From: Litomosoides sigmodontis
Lineage: Eukaryota > Nematoda > Chromadorea > Rhabditida > Onchocercidae
Direction of reading: 5' to 3'
Length of the DNA stretch: 64,000 bases
Assembly: GCA_963070105.1 (NCBI GenBank)
Contig: OY718803.1
Coordinates: 8,165,823-8,229,822, forward strand
Shown: positions 24,715 to 36,725 of the stretch, one piece after another
How the letters are laid out: the number at the start of each line of letters is the position of its first letter
Numbering within the stretch: the first letter of the stretch is position 1
Notes under the pieces: model-generated
What the model saw: only the letters and a program-made list of their open reading frames with translations
Database searches by the model: none
What the model was told of the DNA's origin: nothing
Program-made: the position numbers and the translations under genes

Positions 24715-27700
24715 AATTTTGCCTGATTTAGAGATAAAGGGTAATGGTTCTAGATTTGGTAGTGTTTTCAAGTTTCTCAAAACGTTAGCTTGTTCAAAGA
24801 GGATAGGAAATTAAAAGACTGTACAACGAATGCATCTAGTTGTTTACTAGCTTCATTTTTGCACCATCGATGTGTAAGACTTTTCGAACAAATTCTTGCT
24901 ACTGCAACATTCTGTGTTTTTACTTTTTTAGTACTTTGCTGCAAGTAATAATCAAGTGAGTAATTTTTACTCAGAAATTCTAAAATTTATGCTACTAAAA
25001 AAATATGGCTACGAAAATGTTGCCACTTGTTCTGTTAACATAATCGATCGAAGGAAGAGGAGGTAAATTTTGTTATGTGTTTGTAATATTGAAAATTTGA
25101 TTTTTTAGGGATGTCATTGTATCCGATTTTGAGATATATATTCTATACATGTTCGTTGGCTTCCTGCACCGATTTTTCTTTACAAATTTTTACTCACATG
25201 TCTGATGAAATATTCTTTTTTTGTGGGTATTTCTTAATGTTTTACGATGCTTTGATGTTTTGAGTTAACTCTGTTGTCACCGTCGTTAGTTATCTTTTTT
25301 TTGAAAATTAGACTCGTGAAATTTATTGGAAATTAGGGCTTTCTAAAACCACTTTCAATTTTAGCCCATTTATGATTTCTGCTTTTTGATGCTTTTTGAC
25401 TTAAGATTCAAAATTTTGAACATCATAATCCAAGAGGAGAGAGAAAGAAACATTTACTTTTTAGTCGAAAATCAAGAAATTTCTTATTTCGAAACATCAA
25501 ATGATCATTGCTCCATTTTAATGGATGCAAATGGAAATTTTCTTTTTTTGAGAAGAAAATTTGGCTTTTTCAAGTTTTAGGTTAAATTTAGATAAAATAA
25601 CAGGTAACGAACTAAATGGCATTAATCGTTTATTTATAATGTATTAAAAAATTTTTTTCTTATATTTCACCTGTCTTTTTGAAATGTGCTCAATTTTTTA
25701 AAATTCCCTCCTGCAACTGCTTTTCCATCACTTCCTAATTTTGCGCATGTAACGAATGGATCATCGATCGTGAGTGGAGAAATTTTTTATGTTTCGTTTA
25801 TGACTTTGTAATGTAATTCCTTTCCTTTTTATGTTTCCGTAATTGTTGTTTTAATTTTCATTTTACTAAATCTTTACATTGTTTGTAAATTTTTTTTATT
25901 ACTTGAACGGCTTAGATTCTCGCTAGAATTCAAAGAAATTGCATAGTTTTTGTAACTGCTCCACTTGCTTAGTGCGAAGTTTTAGTGAAAATCCAAGACA
26001 AACCTTAATCCAGACGATCTAGGATGACCTTTGGTGACAGGAACGGCACCGTAAGGTGCGGGTCATCCAGTACTTTGTTAAGAGTACTCTGGGACACTTG
26101 TCTCATTGCAGTACGCAAGAGTCTGTGTATAAGTTTATCATGCTTGAGTCCAACGAAATTTTTTGTTATTTCAAGTTATAGCTATAGAGGCAGGTAGAGG
26201 TAGTTGGAAATCCTTTAAAAAGAACATTCTGCTTAGAGACCGTTTCGGCATACACAGATTTATATTATAGTTCGGTAGTTTTTAGATATATCATTATTTC
26301 AAATCACTAAGCCGAGCAGTGTTGGATGATTTTGATATATTACTTGAAAAAAGGTGTTTGATTTTGCTAGACTGCTTGGCTTTTTTTTCACAAATGTTTT
26401 TCTGAAGTATTATTTTTCAAGCATTATTGTCTTTCCTGAGTTTTGATATTTGAATTTTATATAATTTAACGAATTTCAACTGTTTAACTCTTCTTAACTG
26501 ACCGTTCACTTTTAAAGAAAGAGGGAAAGTTTTGTATTTATTATTCTTCAGTAACAAGTGAGGCTGTTTATTTCTTTTCCAAAAATTATGTCCGAATTTT
26601 CCGCTTAACGATTGTTTATAGTTCGAAACGTATGCGCTTATTGCGTATGATCTTATTGTAGGAGAAAGAGTGAAAGGTTTGTTTCTCTTCTAAATGAAAT
26701 GTAATGAAATTTAATTTTTAAAGAATTTTCCAAGATCTTTCTGAAATTTTTGGTGATTTGTCTTTGTAAATTGTTGTAGTGCATATCATTTCGATTCTCT
26801 ACTTTCATTATCATATTTTATTCGGTGAGTTGAATGTAGCACATTTCGTAGTCGGAAAGTATATTCGCCAAAAAAAAGAAATATTTTGATGTAAGAATGC
26901 TGACGGCAATCTTCGAATAATTTAGTTAATTAAGAAGATAAATGATTATTGGCATACTTTCTTTATATTCATATTATTCCTCTTACGTCTCACTTCCATG
27001 TTCTCTATTTTTCGTAGTGTGGACATTCCACTCTCCCTCTGTATCGGTCATTTATTTTAATTAAGACCTAGTAAAGTGTAAATTTAAGCATTCTAACTGC
27101 CTTGTGCTTGAATTTATTGCAAAAGGAATTGATGTTCATAAATTGAATTATAAATTAAGAACGTGAATAAGCGAATTTTTAATAAAATCATTTTCATTTG
27201 TCCCATAATCTATGCATATTACTCGTGTAAAATTAATCCCGGTTCTGAAGCCATAACCTTCGTGTGAATTATTTCCTCATCTTTCCTTGTCGACAATCTT
27301 ACTAAGAACTGAAACTTTGCGGATTGTAATTATTCAAACATCTAAAATCGTTTGTTGTAAGCTTGATATAGTACGAATTCATTGAAAATCTCATACATTA
27401 ATATTCAATTTTGATCTGGAGGAAATTTGAATTTCTCCACGTCTGGATTTGATAATGACTTTTTTATTTTAGTTTTTTTTGGAAATCAAAATTCCTAGTT
27501 TTTTTTTTCAGTTTGTTTGAAGTGTTAAGGTAGTAGTAAAATTGCCTATATTGATAGGCAGTGGTTTAAACATGAATTTGCTTTATAAAAAGATCACCGA
27601 TTCTTGAGGACATTGTAAATAAATAAAATTTCGGATTTGGGCAATAATTACTAGCAGATAAAATGAGAAATTCACTCCAGGTCATTTGATTGCTTTCACA

Positions 27701-30700
27701 TATACATATATGTTTTAACTGCTTTATACAAACTTGTTCGGATGTCGCGATTTCGTGTCTTATTTTATTTGAGTATTGGATTTTTTAATATAGAGAATAA
27801 AGTGATGAATTTAAAATTGTTCGTGTTATTATAATTAAAGCATTTGAAATCATTTGTTGTAAACCTGATATACTACGAATACATCGAAAATCCCATACTT
27901 CGAGTGAGAACTATTCCCTTTTTGATTGAGAAACCGGGTAAGTCGGAATGAAATTTTAATCTTGTTATTTCTGGATTTAATGATGAGTTATTTTCATACT
28001 GTTCTTTTTGAAGATAAAATTCAATAAAAAATTTTGTCATAGTACCAGTGATAGCTGTAGTCGTAGTATGTTGGAACAGCAAGTAGCTTTAGTCTTATGC
28101 CATTTTTTATTTTTTAGTTTTTGTTTTACATCTCGCAAGAATTCTTTTCTTTCAGGATTTTTGAGGGAACTCTAAAATGCCTTTTAAGGAAATTTCACTT
28201 TTTGTTGAAATTTAAACGAGCACAAACACGTCAAAAAAATCCATTATTCCTTACGAAAAAGTTCACAGTATATGTTCCCATTTGAAAAGTAGCATTTGTC
28301 TACATTAGCCATGCATGATGCGCACGCCATCTTGTTTTTGCATGAATTGACACTTTTACAAAACAAATAAATAAATGCAATTTGAGAAGGTGTGATGTGA
28401 TTTGAATCGTGCAAGTAACGTATGTCTGATACATAAAAAGTCGGGCACTTGATCTTTGTCCTTAAACGTATGAAATAATTTACCGTTTGCAGCTAAGAGA
28501 ACAAAGTGAAAGAAAATATCTAGTTAATTTTTACACCTAGTGGAACCGATTCTAATTTTTGGAATGGAAAGTAATCTCCAGAAAATCGTTTTCGTTTTCA
28601 AACATTTTTATGCTAGCAGCTTAATTGTACTTCTTACCTGGCTTTGTATGCTCTTGTAATTTTAGCTTATGAGAGTTTTAATTTCATGCATCGAATGTGA
28701 AAAGGAGATCTTGTGATATTTATTAGATAAGCTGTTAAATAGACTGTTCGTATCATTTATTTCTATCCTCATATTTTTTTGCGAATTCTGAGGGATTTTT
28801 AGCACAAATGTTGTCGATAGTTTCACTCTAAATTCGAAGTGCTTTGTTGATACCGTTAAATAAGAACAAGCATTGATTAAATTAAATTAGTGCTTAATTT
28901 AATTTATCTTGTGTTGAAAGAAAAAAACGGTGAAAGAAGCGAAACGAATAATCATTTACTGAATTAAGTAGCAATGCGATTTTTTTTTTTGGCTCAAATA
29001 TATGTCGCACGTCCGAAAACTGGCATTCTTTTGGATGAAATTTGAGTTCTTTAAAGTATTATTAACAAAATACGATTTGTTATATTGCTTGCTTTGTAGC
29101 ATTTTGCTTAGTGATTTTTTTATCGAAATTCTGCTTAGTTGGCGAAATAAGAAATGGTGTGCGAGTGTATGTGGTGCGGTACGTTTTGTAAGACAGTTGT
29201 GCAGTTCGCGAACGACTGTTTAAGTCGTTCTCGACGACGTAATTGATCAAATTTAAAACATTACCTATGTTTGATGAAATGGTTAAAACAGTGAAATTGT
29301 GTTTTCCTGTCAATTGTATGCCAACGGTGCAATTGTGTTCTCGCCAAGAAGCATCATGCTTGGTAATTCTCTTACTTTCAGCCTGTTTTGCGCCATTTTC
29401 CATCGGCGCTTCCTGTCATTTGGTTTTTTTTTTCGTCCTAACTATTGTATGAAGATTATATCTTTATTACTTACAGTGATCTTTAATTAACTGTTAATGG
29501 TACACCTTCCTCATCAAAGGATTTGTCAACTGAAGAAGGAAACTATCAGTTACAAAATGAATTTTTTTGAATAAAAATCGAACAGAATGAATAAAGACGC
29601 TGAGAAAACTATTTCCAAGAATTCCTTGGAAATAGTTTTCCTTCTTATTCAGATTTTTATCCTGGTAGGTTATTATTTTAATTTTTGTAAGTGACCAACC
29701 TAAATTTCAGATTGCTCCGAGCAAAGGGTTGACCACTGGTGATTTACGTTCAGCTCCAGATTGTCACTCAGAATGTATTGGATGCACAGAATCACGATCA
29801 GCAGTTAGTTGTTTTTCTTGCAGGCATCTCACGCAATCCTTGCGTAATCGTGCTGGATTCAAGTGAGTTCTCCGTTATGTATGGGTAAATATTGTCACAA
29901 TAATGATTATTTCGCGGGTTTAACAGCATTATATCCTAACATGAGGTTTAGTATTCAGTTTTAAAAAGTGTTAGAAGCAATATGGACAGCTGTTATAATT
30001 TGAATGGAAATTATTCGATTTACTGCAGTATGTTTCATTAGACGTTTTCCGAAGCCAGATGGTTTCGATTTGTTTGACAGAAGATGCAAATTTTTGCTAT
30101 CAAAGACTGTTGTGTTCGTTTTTTTCAGATTTCCAAAATTTCATTATTGCAGATGTGTGGCCAAATGTGATGAAGGGTACTTCTTAGACGGGTATAAATG
30201 TCATGCATGTAGTCCGAATTGCAAAACATGTATCAAAGCAGAACAATGCGAAACATGTCCTGGTGCGCAGCTCTTAATCGATGTAAATCATTACGGACAT
30301 TTGGATCACGGACAGTGCATTGATACGTGTCCACCTGAACTAGAACCGGACTGTAAGTGTTGTGGAAATCATTTAACAATTTCCAACTTCCATTTGTGAA
30401 CTGTTAGAGACAAATCCCTATTTAGCCAGAGGACATGAATTCCAAAAAAATCGAGTATCCAATGTTATAGGCTGAAAAATACACTATTTAGTAAATCATT
30501 CCAGATGAAGTAAAATAAATGCCTGCAATACATTTGTTCTGTTTAACGAAAAAATATAGCTTTCGTTATCGACCGCTTTTAGAAATCATTTTTGTTAAAT
30601 TTGATTATGAATTTGCATTTTTGCTTACTATTTGATATCTATTTTTTACTTTTTAAAAAATTATTAAAGAACTTGAACACGAATCTGGATTTTTTCCTAA

Positions 30701-32045
30701 AAACTATTGAATCCCAGTTTTTTATAATTCCACAAGTCATGCTTTTTTTTTTCAGATACGATAGCAGTGCAGGCGCGTTGTGTACTGAGAAGGAATAAAT
30801 GCTCCATTGGGTATTATGAAGCAGCAAATTCTATTTGTACACCGTGTGATGACGCATGCACAATATGCCACGGTCCTGGGCCTTTACAGTGTGACTCGTG
30901 TTCCCCAAACTTCAGTAACCAATCAGTAGGATATTGTCGACCATGCTGTAAAGCAAATGAAGATCCAATGATGCATCATTGCGGTTAGCTTATAAATGCT
31001 CAATGGATATGTGGAATTTCGGGAAATGAATTCATGTCAGAATATGTATAGCAGAAGAGTTTGAAATGATTTTACCTAAGATAAAGTTGCTGCAATAAAG
31101 TTCAGAAAAAAGGGTCAAAAATGGATGTTTGAAATAATTGAACTTGGGTTTCAATCGTATTTTGAAAATTCAATTCGTTTTATTATCTTTTTATTAATTT
31201 TGCTGGTCTTTTTATGAGCATATAAGTTGCCATTTTGCGCATTTCTGTGCTTTACTTTTCTTGTAACTTTATACCATTTACACGTCATTTAACGATATCT
31301 GTAGCGAAAGTACTCAGTTTTCTTTGCTTGTATCGATCAGTTCGAATTGTTAGCTTTAAAATTCTTTCTTAACTTTCAGAGGATTGTACTTCGTTATCAC
31401 TACAAGTACGTATGACGCATTCGTCACTGTTTCATATATTTCTTTTCGCGGTTATTTTGCTGACGTTTTGCGTCGCTATCTGCGTGTTCATTATAAAATT
31501 TGGTATTGATGGTTCTTCCAGTCGTACTAATCGGAACATTGAGTGAGTTATTCCACTTCATTATCATTACTAGAACATGCAGTGCATTTTCTTATACTAC
31601 CTCGTTTACATAGAAATGCTTTCTGCTTTTGCGAGCCAATTATTATGAGTTAACAATTCTCAAAGGTTGTACCAATTCTTGTACTATCTTATTTATTTAC
31701 AAATTTATTTGATTGTTTTCTTGTTAGCTTTTTTCAGCTAGTTCTATCAGAGATTAAGAAGAAATGTATAAATAGAGTATCAAAATTCTCTTGATAGAGT
31801 AATGTATAAGTTTCTTCTTATTTTCAAACGGAACTTTTGTCGTTAGGATTCTAAGACTACTTCATCTAATTTGGGAGAATTTATAATTAAAAAAAGTTAC
31901 CTAACTGAATCAAAACATTAATTTGATCTGTTTCAGCTACACACCTTTGCCAGCTAAAGAGCAGCTTATCGATTCGTTTGCAGAGACAACGGATTCTGAA
32001 TCTGGTGATGAACTTGATGATAAAAATGAACTCGAAAACATATAA
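17725..32045 (+). CDS. furin-type proprotein convertase, long Cys-rich isoform
   Basis: A subtilisin/kexin-type serine endoprotease that cleaves secretory precursors after paired basic residues, closest to furin and nematode blisterase/kpc-1. Exons: 17725-17913, 18051-18187, 18325-18505, 18996-19201, 19767-19889, 20187-20381, 20515-20671, 20996-21096, 21336-21563, 21759-21954, 22156-22276, 22567-22709, 23366-23461, 29711-29862, 30153-30352, 30756-30983, 31380-31542, 31937-32045; all GT-AG and in phase, 974 aa. In order: signal peptide (1-20); prodomain ending in an RRKR autocleavage site (111-114); catalytic Asp200 (SILDDG), His239 (HGTRCAG), oxyanion Asn340 (WASGNGG) and Ser413 (GTSASAP); P domain with RGD (548-550); furin-type Cys-rich repeats (about 700-887); membrane span about 901-923; cytosolic tail with YTPL and an acidic cluster (958-967), like furin's Golgi-sorting signals. 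The start follows a TTTCAG acceptor, a likely spliced-leader site. The orthologue name (bli-4 or kpc-1) is left open. Confidence 0.93.
26022..26110 (+). ncRNA. possible structured RNA element in intron
   Basis: GGATGACC (26022-26029) pairs with GGTCATCC (26061-26068). Nested inside, GCACC and GGTGC form a hairpin with a GTAA loop (26046-26059). A second self-complementary pair, AGTACT at 26069-26074 and 26083-26088, follows directly. The patch is GC-richer than the surrounding intron. No Rfam-type family was recognised, and transcription is not shown. Confidence 0.3.
27338..27397. repeat. diverged direct repeat, copy A
   Basis: About 60 bp, roughly 80 percent identical by eye to a second copy near 27840-27900. 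Both contain a TTTGTTGTAA block followed by GATATA-TACGAA-CAT-GAAAATC-CATAC segments. Similarity appears to fade into the following 100 bp, where both copies contain a TGGATTT-AT-ATGA block. Confidence 0.55.
27840..27900. repeat. diverged direct repeat, copy B
   Basis: Partner of the copy about 500 bp to the left in the same orientation. It could be an old local duplication or two members of a dispersed repeat family. Confidence 0.55.
29604..29640. repeat. perfect 16-bp inverted repeat (hairpin)
   Basis: GAAAACTATTTCCAAG at 29604-29619 is followed by a 5-base loop (AATTC) and its exact reverse complement at 29625-29640. It lies 71 bases ahead of the acceptor of the first Cys-rich exon of the convertase gene, so in the pre-mRNA it would be a stable stem close to the branch-point region. 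Confidence 0.9.
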
Positions 32046-32424
32046 ATGCCTCAGCATATTTAACTGAATTATAACAAAGCATTTTTCTATAGCTTTCAAA
32101 AAATAGTTTAAATTCTTAAATTCTGCCTGCCTTTTTTATTTGTTTATTCATCTTTCTCACCTGCTGTTAGTTATCTTCTGTTCTTTAACTTATATAATAA
32201 TTGATATTATGTTCCCAATAACTCACCTGTGCTACATTTGATAAGTTATCTTGTCTCATTATGTATTTGAAATTAATTGTATTTATATTGTATAATTTTG
32301 AGGAAATACTGTTCTTTGCAATATCAGTATCAATTTAACAAACGGAGGTTCCATTTTCACGCTTTGTTACGGGTTTGATACTCGGAAGACGAGCCAGTCA
32401 GTGATTTAGAATTTTTTCTGTAAA

Positions 32425-32430
32425 AATAAA
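32425..32430 (+). terminator. AATAAA poly(A) signal, convertase long form
   Basis: First AATAAA downstream of the long-isoform stop codon, giving a 3' UTR of roughly 400 bases. Confidence 0.5.
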
Positions 32431-34155
32431 TCATTTTATGGCGATTTATTTTCTCTGCTGTGCAAAACCAACTTCTTGCAATTCATCACACTCCTGTTCT
32501 AGCTCTTCTTTGGCTAGTTTTGATGAAATTTTGATGTGCATTTTTTCCACTCATATCGATTACTATTTGCCTTTGATTTGTATGTTTATTTATTTTTTCA
32601 CTTCGTTTGCACGGATAATCGTAAAATTTGATAGCTCTAACATGCAACTTTATTGGAATTGTAGTAGCGCTCTTCGGTCATTTTGTTGCAGAAATTAGAT
32701 TGGAGGAGAAGTGTCAAATTAATGAATTGATTGCTCGTAATGCATGGAATAGAAATTGATGATGGGTGTTCTGCTGATGTTTTATCGGATTTTTACAATT
32801 TCCGGAACTATGAAAATAGTCTTTTTGTAAATATATTTGTTCCGAACATCGTTTCTGCATCACTTCTCTTTGTTATCATGTTGAGGGGCTGAAATGAAAT
32901 GTTCGTTCATATAGGTAGATTATTTATAAGAATAATTTATTGCAATTCGTCTATGAAACTTCTAAGAGTTGAATCTCGATCATCATTTCTGGATGGTTTT
33001 GATTATGAATTTTGATTTCAGCAGTTTAAAAAAATGGGAGTATAAGATTCTACAGCAAGAATTCGGTATTTTTTTTCAATAGAATCAGAAATTTAGTTTC
33101 ATTACTTATTACATTGTAACACTGCTTAACTTTGATTTTACATTTCATCGCATTTGTGCGCATGTTCACCCTCTCATTAAAACTTTCACTAAGAATCAAA
33201 GTTTCTTACCGAAAGATTCATCACGATTTAATAATTTTGAATGTATCGCTTGAAATTAGTCCATTCGTTAGAGTCGAACATTTATGCATCATTCTTTGAC
33301 TTGCATTTTATCTTTTGTTTTTGAAATTGTTTGCCTTTCGTTTTCATTTCATTTCTTTCTTCTTTACTATTTAATATGGTTTTAAATTTTATGAGTTACT
33401 TGACAGATTTACTTAATTCTCCATGAACTGGTTTGTTTATCACTTAATTATGTGCAACAGCTAGCTGATTTCTTTAGCAGTATTTCTTTCTCGTTCAATC
33501 ATTTATCCCACACATTTTTGGCTACTTCAAATACGAGGTCTATCTTTTCACAAAATTCAGTTCAATAATTTTAAATTGATCCTTCTGTCGAAATTTGATG
33601 TCATGCTTTTTTATTTATGCAAACGAAATGAAACTCTCAACATTGTTTTCATTACTTCGAGTAAAACAGTTTACAGTCTGATATAAGCTTCATTAAACTT
33701 GTGATATCATCATGAAATAACAGCAACACTCTTGGACTGATGCATTTCGGTTTGAAAAAGATATTTCTGAAGAAAGCCAGTTTTTTATATAAATGTATTG
33801 TTGTCAAATGGAGATGAATTTGCTACTCAGTAGTTCATCCTTACTTCTTTGGACAAATTATAAAGTAAGCGAATGCTTCTGGAATAGTATTTGCGAAAGA
33901 TAGATTAAGTTTCAATCATATTTGTGATGACGGTCCATCCCGGTGAATCAATTGATTTGTGGGAATAATTAGGCATTGATTACTTTTGAGAAATTGATAA
34001 ATATGATAGATACTTCTAATAATAGCATAAGAGAGAATTTCGTTGAATAAGTTAGGAACTAATTTTTTGAAAAAAAAAACTGAATTAGTAAAATTCTATT
34101 ATACCTTTTGCAATGGATCATTTAGAGGTGTGAATTTTCTTGTTTTATTTTTAGA
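32431..34155. other. intergenic region
   Basis: About 1.7 kb of AT-rich DNA between the convertase 3' UTR and the recycling-factor start. No gene, RNA or notable repeat was recognised. It is probably the promoter and outron of the downstream gene. Confidence 0.6.
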
Positions 34156-35939
34156 ATGCTTCGTTCGTGGCAAAGAACTATTAATTTCCAACTAGTTGCA
34201 AGTGTGTTGCAAAGAAAGGGATTGGACGTAAGGTCTGAAGAAGTAAAGATGTACCTGCAAACTACACCTTACCATGGTCCATCGTCATGCAAGCTAACAC
34301 AGTCTCGAGAATTGCACTGCTCACAGTTGAATTTGAAAAAGAAACGGAAGGCGAAAATGGTAAGTGTTCCTGTGTTCGATCTATAAAAGTGATTGATTGC
34401 TTTTGATGTGACTTTTGTGTGCTTGGGATGTTGCATATTTGAAATCCAATAGTTATGTCTGCATAGGTTATGTAGTGGAAGAGTGTAATGTTAATTTGAT
34501 CTTTCTACTACTGTAAAATTTGTCGACTTGTTCGGTGAAGATTGGGATTTGACTAAAATTAATAAGCTCCATTTATCAGAAACATCCAACATCCGTCTTA
34601 TGCATTTTTCATACTGTTCTTTTTTCCGTTACTTAAATTATATGTAGAAAAGAAGTTTAGTATTGCAATATAGCTTATTATTGACAAGTACATTGGAATT
34701 AACATATCGTAGACGTCATTTATTGTTATTGATTTTTCGATCTTCGAGATTGGAAGATCTGTTGAACTTGTTTTGTTTAGAAAGAATTTGATGATGAGGA
34801 CATTAATGGTAAAAATGGCGATCAGACTAAAGGCTACAGTTGTGATTTTGTCATAAAGCATGGAGCGAAGGAAATGAAGGGTTTGGAGGATATCTTTGTG
34901 CAGGAACTTACTAAAAGTCTTTCACTGAAGGCTGATTTGCGAACGTATGAAGATTTTATGGTGAAGACGGAGGATGGAAAGGTAGTGCTCATTTAGAGTC
35001 TTTTTTATGTATTATGGCCCAAATACCGCAAATATTATGCAATGGTTCGACATTTCGATGTTTCTTTATTCTTCCTGATTTCATTTTTTTCACTAACGTT
35101 AAATTTTAAAATTTTTAAAAGATTTACAATTTATATGTTAATGATATTGTGGATAGATTTTAAGCGATATTAAATTAACTCTATCGAAATACAATTTGCA
35201 GCAATACAAGTTAAACACGCTTGGACGAATCAAGTTATTGAATCCATTGTTGGTTTCCGTCGATTTTAGGGATAATCCGTCAGTAATAAAGTCAGCCCGT
35301 CTCGCTATTGAACAATCAAAACTTAACGTGACACCACGTCAGGAAGGTGCTGTATTGTATATTTCCCTACCGCGGATAACACGTGAGCGACGTGAAAATA
35401 TGGCGAATGTTGCATCGAAGAAGCTGCTCAGTGAATATAAAAAAGCTTTGAATGAAGTGAGTTTGAATTTTGTACCATTTAAACTTCTCATGTGCTTTGT
35501 AGTTGGTCGAATACTCAATCAATTTTTTCTACTTTCCGTATGCTCTTTTCGTATATATTATCCCAGCAGCATGTTTCATACAGCTCCAGTAAGTACAGTT
35601 TTTTCAGTTCATAGGATTTTATTGTTATTGAGCAAATATATTACACGAAATTACCGCTGTGCGACAGATTCACTTTTGGACTCATTTCAATCTGTTTCAT
35701 CAGCCTATGAAATTCATTCATGAAACTGGGAACCAAAATTATTGAGTTTACAAAGTAGGACAGAAAGATTCAAGTATGCGTTTATTCAGGTTTATTCAAA
35801 ATATGATCGAGAGCTAGAGGATCACGAGGAATTTCAAAAAATTATGGAAAGTCTGTTGAAAGAAAAAAGGGCTTTTGAGAAGAAGGCAATAATGATGATT
35901 GAAGAAAGGCGTAATAAGTTGCTTACTGAAGTTGTTTGA
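34156..35939 (+). CDS. mrrf-1: mitochondrial ribosome recycling factor
   Basis: Ribosome recycling factor (RRF) frees mitochondrial ribosomes from mRNA after termination, together with an EF-G2-type GTPase. Exons 34156-34359, 34781-34981, 35202-35456 and 35790-35939 join in phase 0 to give 269 aa. A basic N-terminal extension suits mitochondrial import. The RRF fold then follows: helix with KSLSLKADLRTYEDFMV, strands with LGRIKLLNPLLVSVDF and SAIEQSKLNVTPRQEGAVL-type sequence, the PRITRERRENM motif, and a long C-terminal helix pair ending in ERRNKLLTEVV. The ATG lies two bases after a TTTTAG acceptor, a likely trans-splice site. The helix after KKALNE reads VYSKYDREL where most RRFs have a VRNxRRD-like arginine motif; the length matches, so the join is probably right and the arginines are replaced. 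The gene name follows the C. elegans usage for the family and is inferred. Confidence 0.88.
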
Positions 35940-36172
35940 TATCCTCTGAATATCTCAATTTCTAGAGTTGAAATCATTTGAATTGAAATTATTGGTTTAT
36001 GCATGAAACTCTCAAAACATGGGATTTTTCACTTTCGCTTTACCATTTACGAGAATCAAATCAAAATTATTGTATTAGGTGTGTGCTGGAAGTGAATGTA
36101 TTAGATGCTGTAATCAGTGCGTGTGCTTTGTTGTTTGTTGTAATTTATGATATTTCAATTTTTATTTGCATC

Positions 36173-36178
36173 AATAAA
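36173..36178 (+). terminator. AATAAA poly(A) signal, recycling factor gene
   Basis: Canonical AATAAA about 235 bases after the stop codon of the recycling-factor gene. Confidence 0.6.
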
Positions 36179-36239
36179 AGACGGTTGCTTAGATGGCTAG
36201 ATATGAATTTTCAATTTAATTTCTTCAACAGCTTGTGGC

Positions 36240-36725
36240 AGGCCTTATCATCATACGGGCGAAGTGTTGCAAAGACTTGCTAACTCGACGAACCAACAAA
36301 TGCATCTACATATTTAGCTAGACTGAAGTCAGCAGCTCGCTGTAATTTAGCACTTGGTAGTATCGATTCATATAGTACGCAATGCCACTTGGAAGGGTTT
36401 TTTTTAGGTTCTACGATTAAACGAAACGCGGTAGCTCAAAATGCGAGAGGATTCTTAGCATGTTATGATTCCAACGTCATTATGATTGCAAAATATTGAC
36501 TTTTCATTCGCTTACGCCTGCCTCCTCAAAAGATTTCATGGAATTCGTTAAGCACCATACGATTGTATTCAGTTTCCCGATTAAACCCGCTATCACGATA
36601 CAGGACAAGGAAAATAGGCGGATCTGAATGCTTGATAAGTTAGCTCAGTTGAATGAAAATTTAGATGCTTTAAGAATGGAGCGGTGTTCATGGAGTTTCG
36701 ATTGCATTGCATTCATTAGTGGATG
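36240..36725 (+). pseudogene. possible decayed coding stretch of unknown origin
   Basis: Consecutive open segments of 25-55 codons read like helical protein: one containing HHTGEVLQRLANSTNQQMH, then, after a frame change, LARLKSAARCNLALGSIDSY, then, after another frame change, LTPASSKDFMEFVKHHTIV, an in-frame TGA, and MLDKLAQLNENLDALR. No GT-AG pair explains the shifts. Composition is unlike the low-complexity translations of nearby intergenic DNA. No family was recognised, so it may be an old pseudogene or chance. Confidence 0.3.

Larger units (their letters stand above)
23462..29710 (+). other. long alternative intron of the convertase gene
   Basis: This 6.2-kb intron separates the shared exons from the Cys-rich exons and contains the alternative terminal exon (24502-24714) and presumably its 3' UTR. 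An ATTAAA at about 25643-25648 is a possible but unproven poly(A) signal for the short form. It also holds a structured GC-richer patch (26022-26110), a diverged direct-repeat pair near 27.34 and 27.84 kb, and a perfect hairpin (29604-29640). No other exon could be supported. Confidence 0.6.

Noticed and set aside
26190..26220. let-7-like GAGGTAGT sequence
   Set aside because: Only the first bases match a let-7 seed, and no opposing arm forms a precursor hairpin.
30004..30152. In-frame upstream extension of the second Cys-rich exon of the convertase
   Set aside because: It lacks cysteines, and a TTGCAG acceptor at 30152 restores the furin-repeat pattern in phase.
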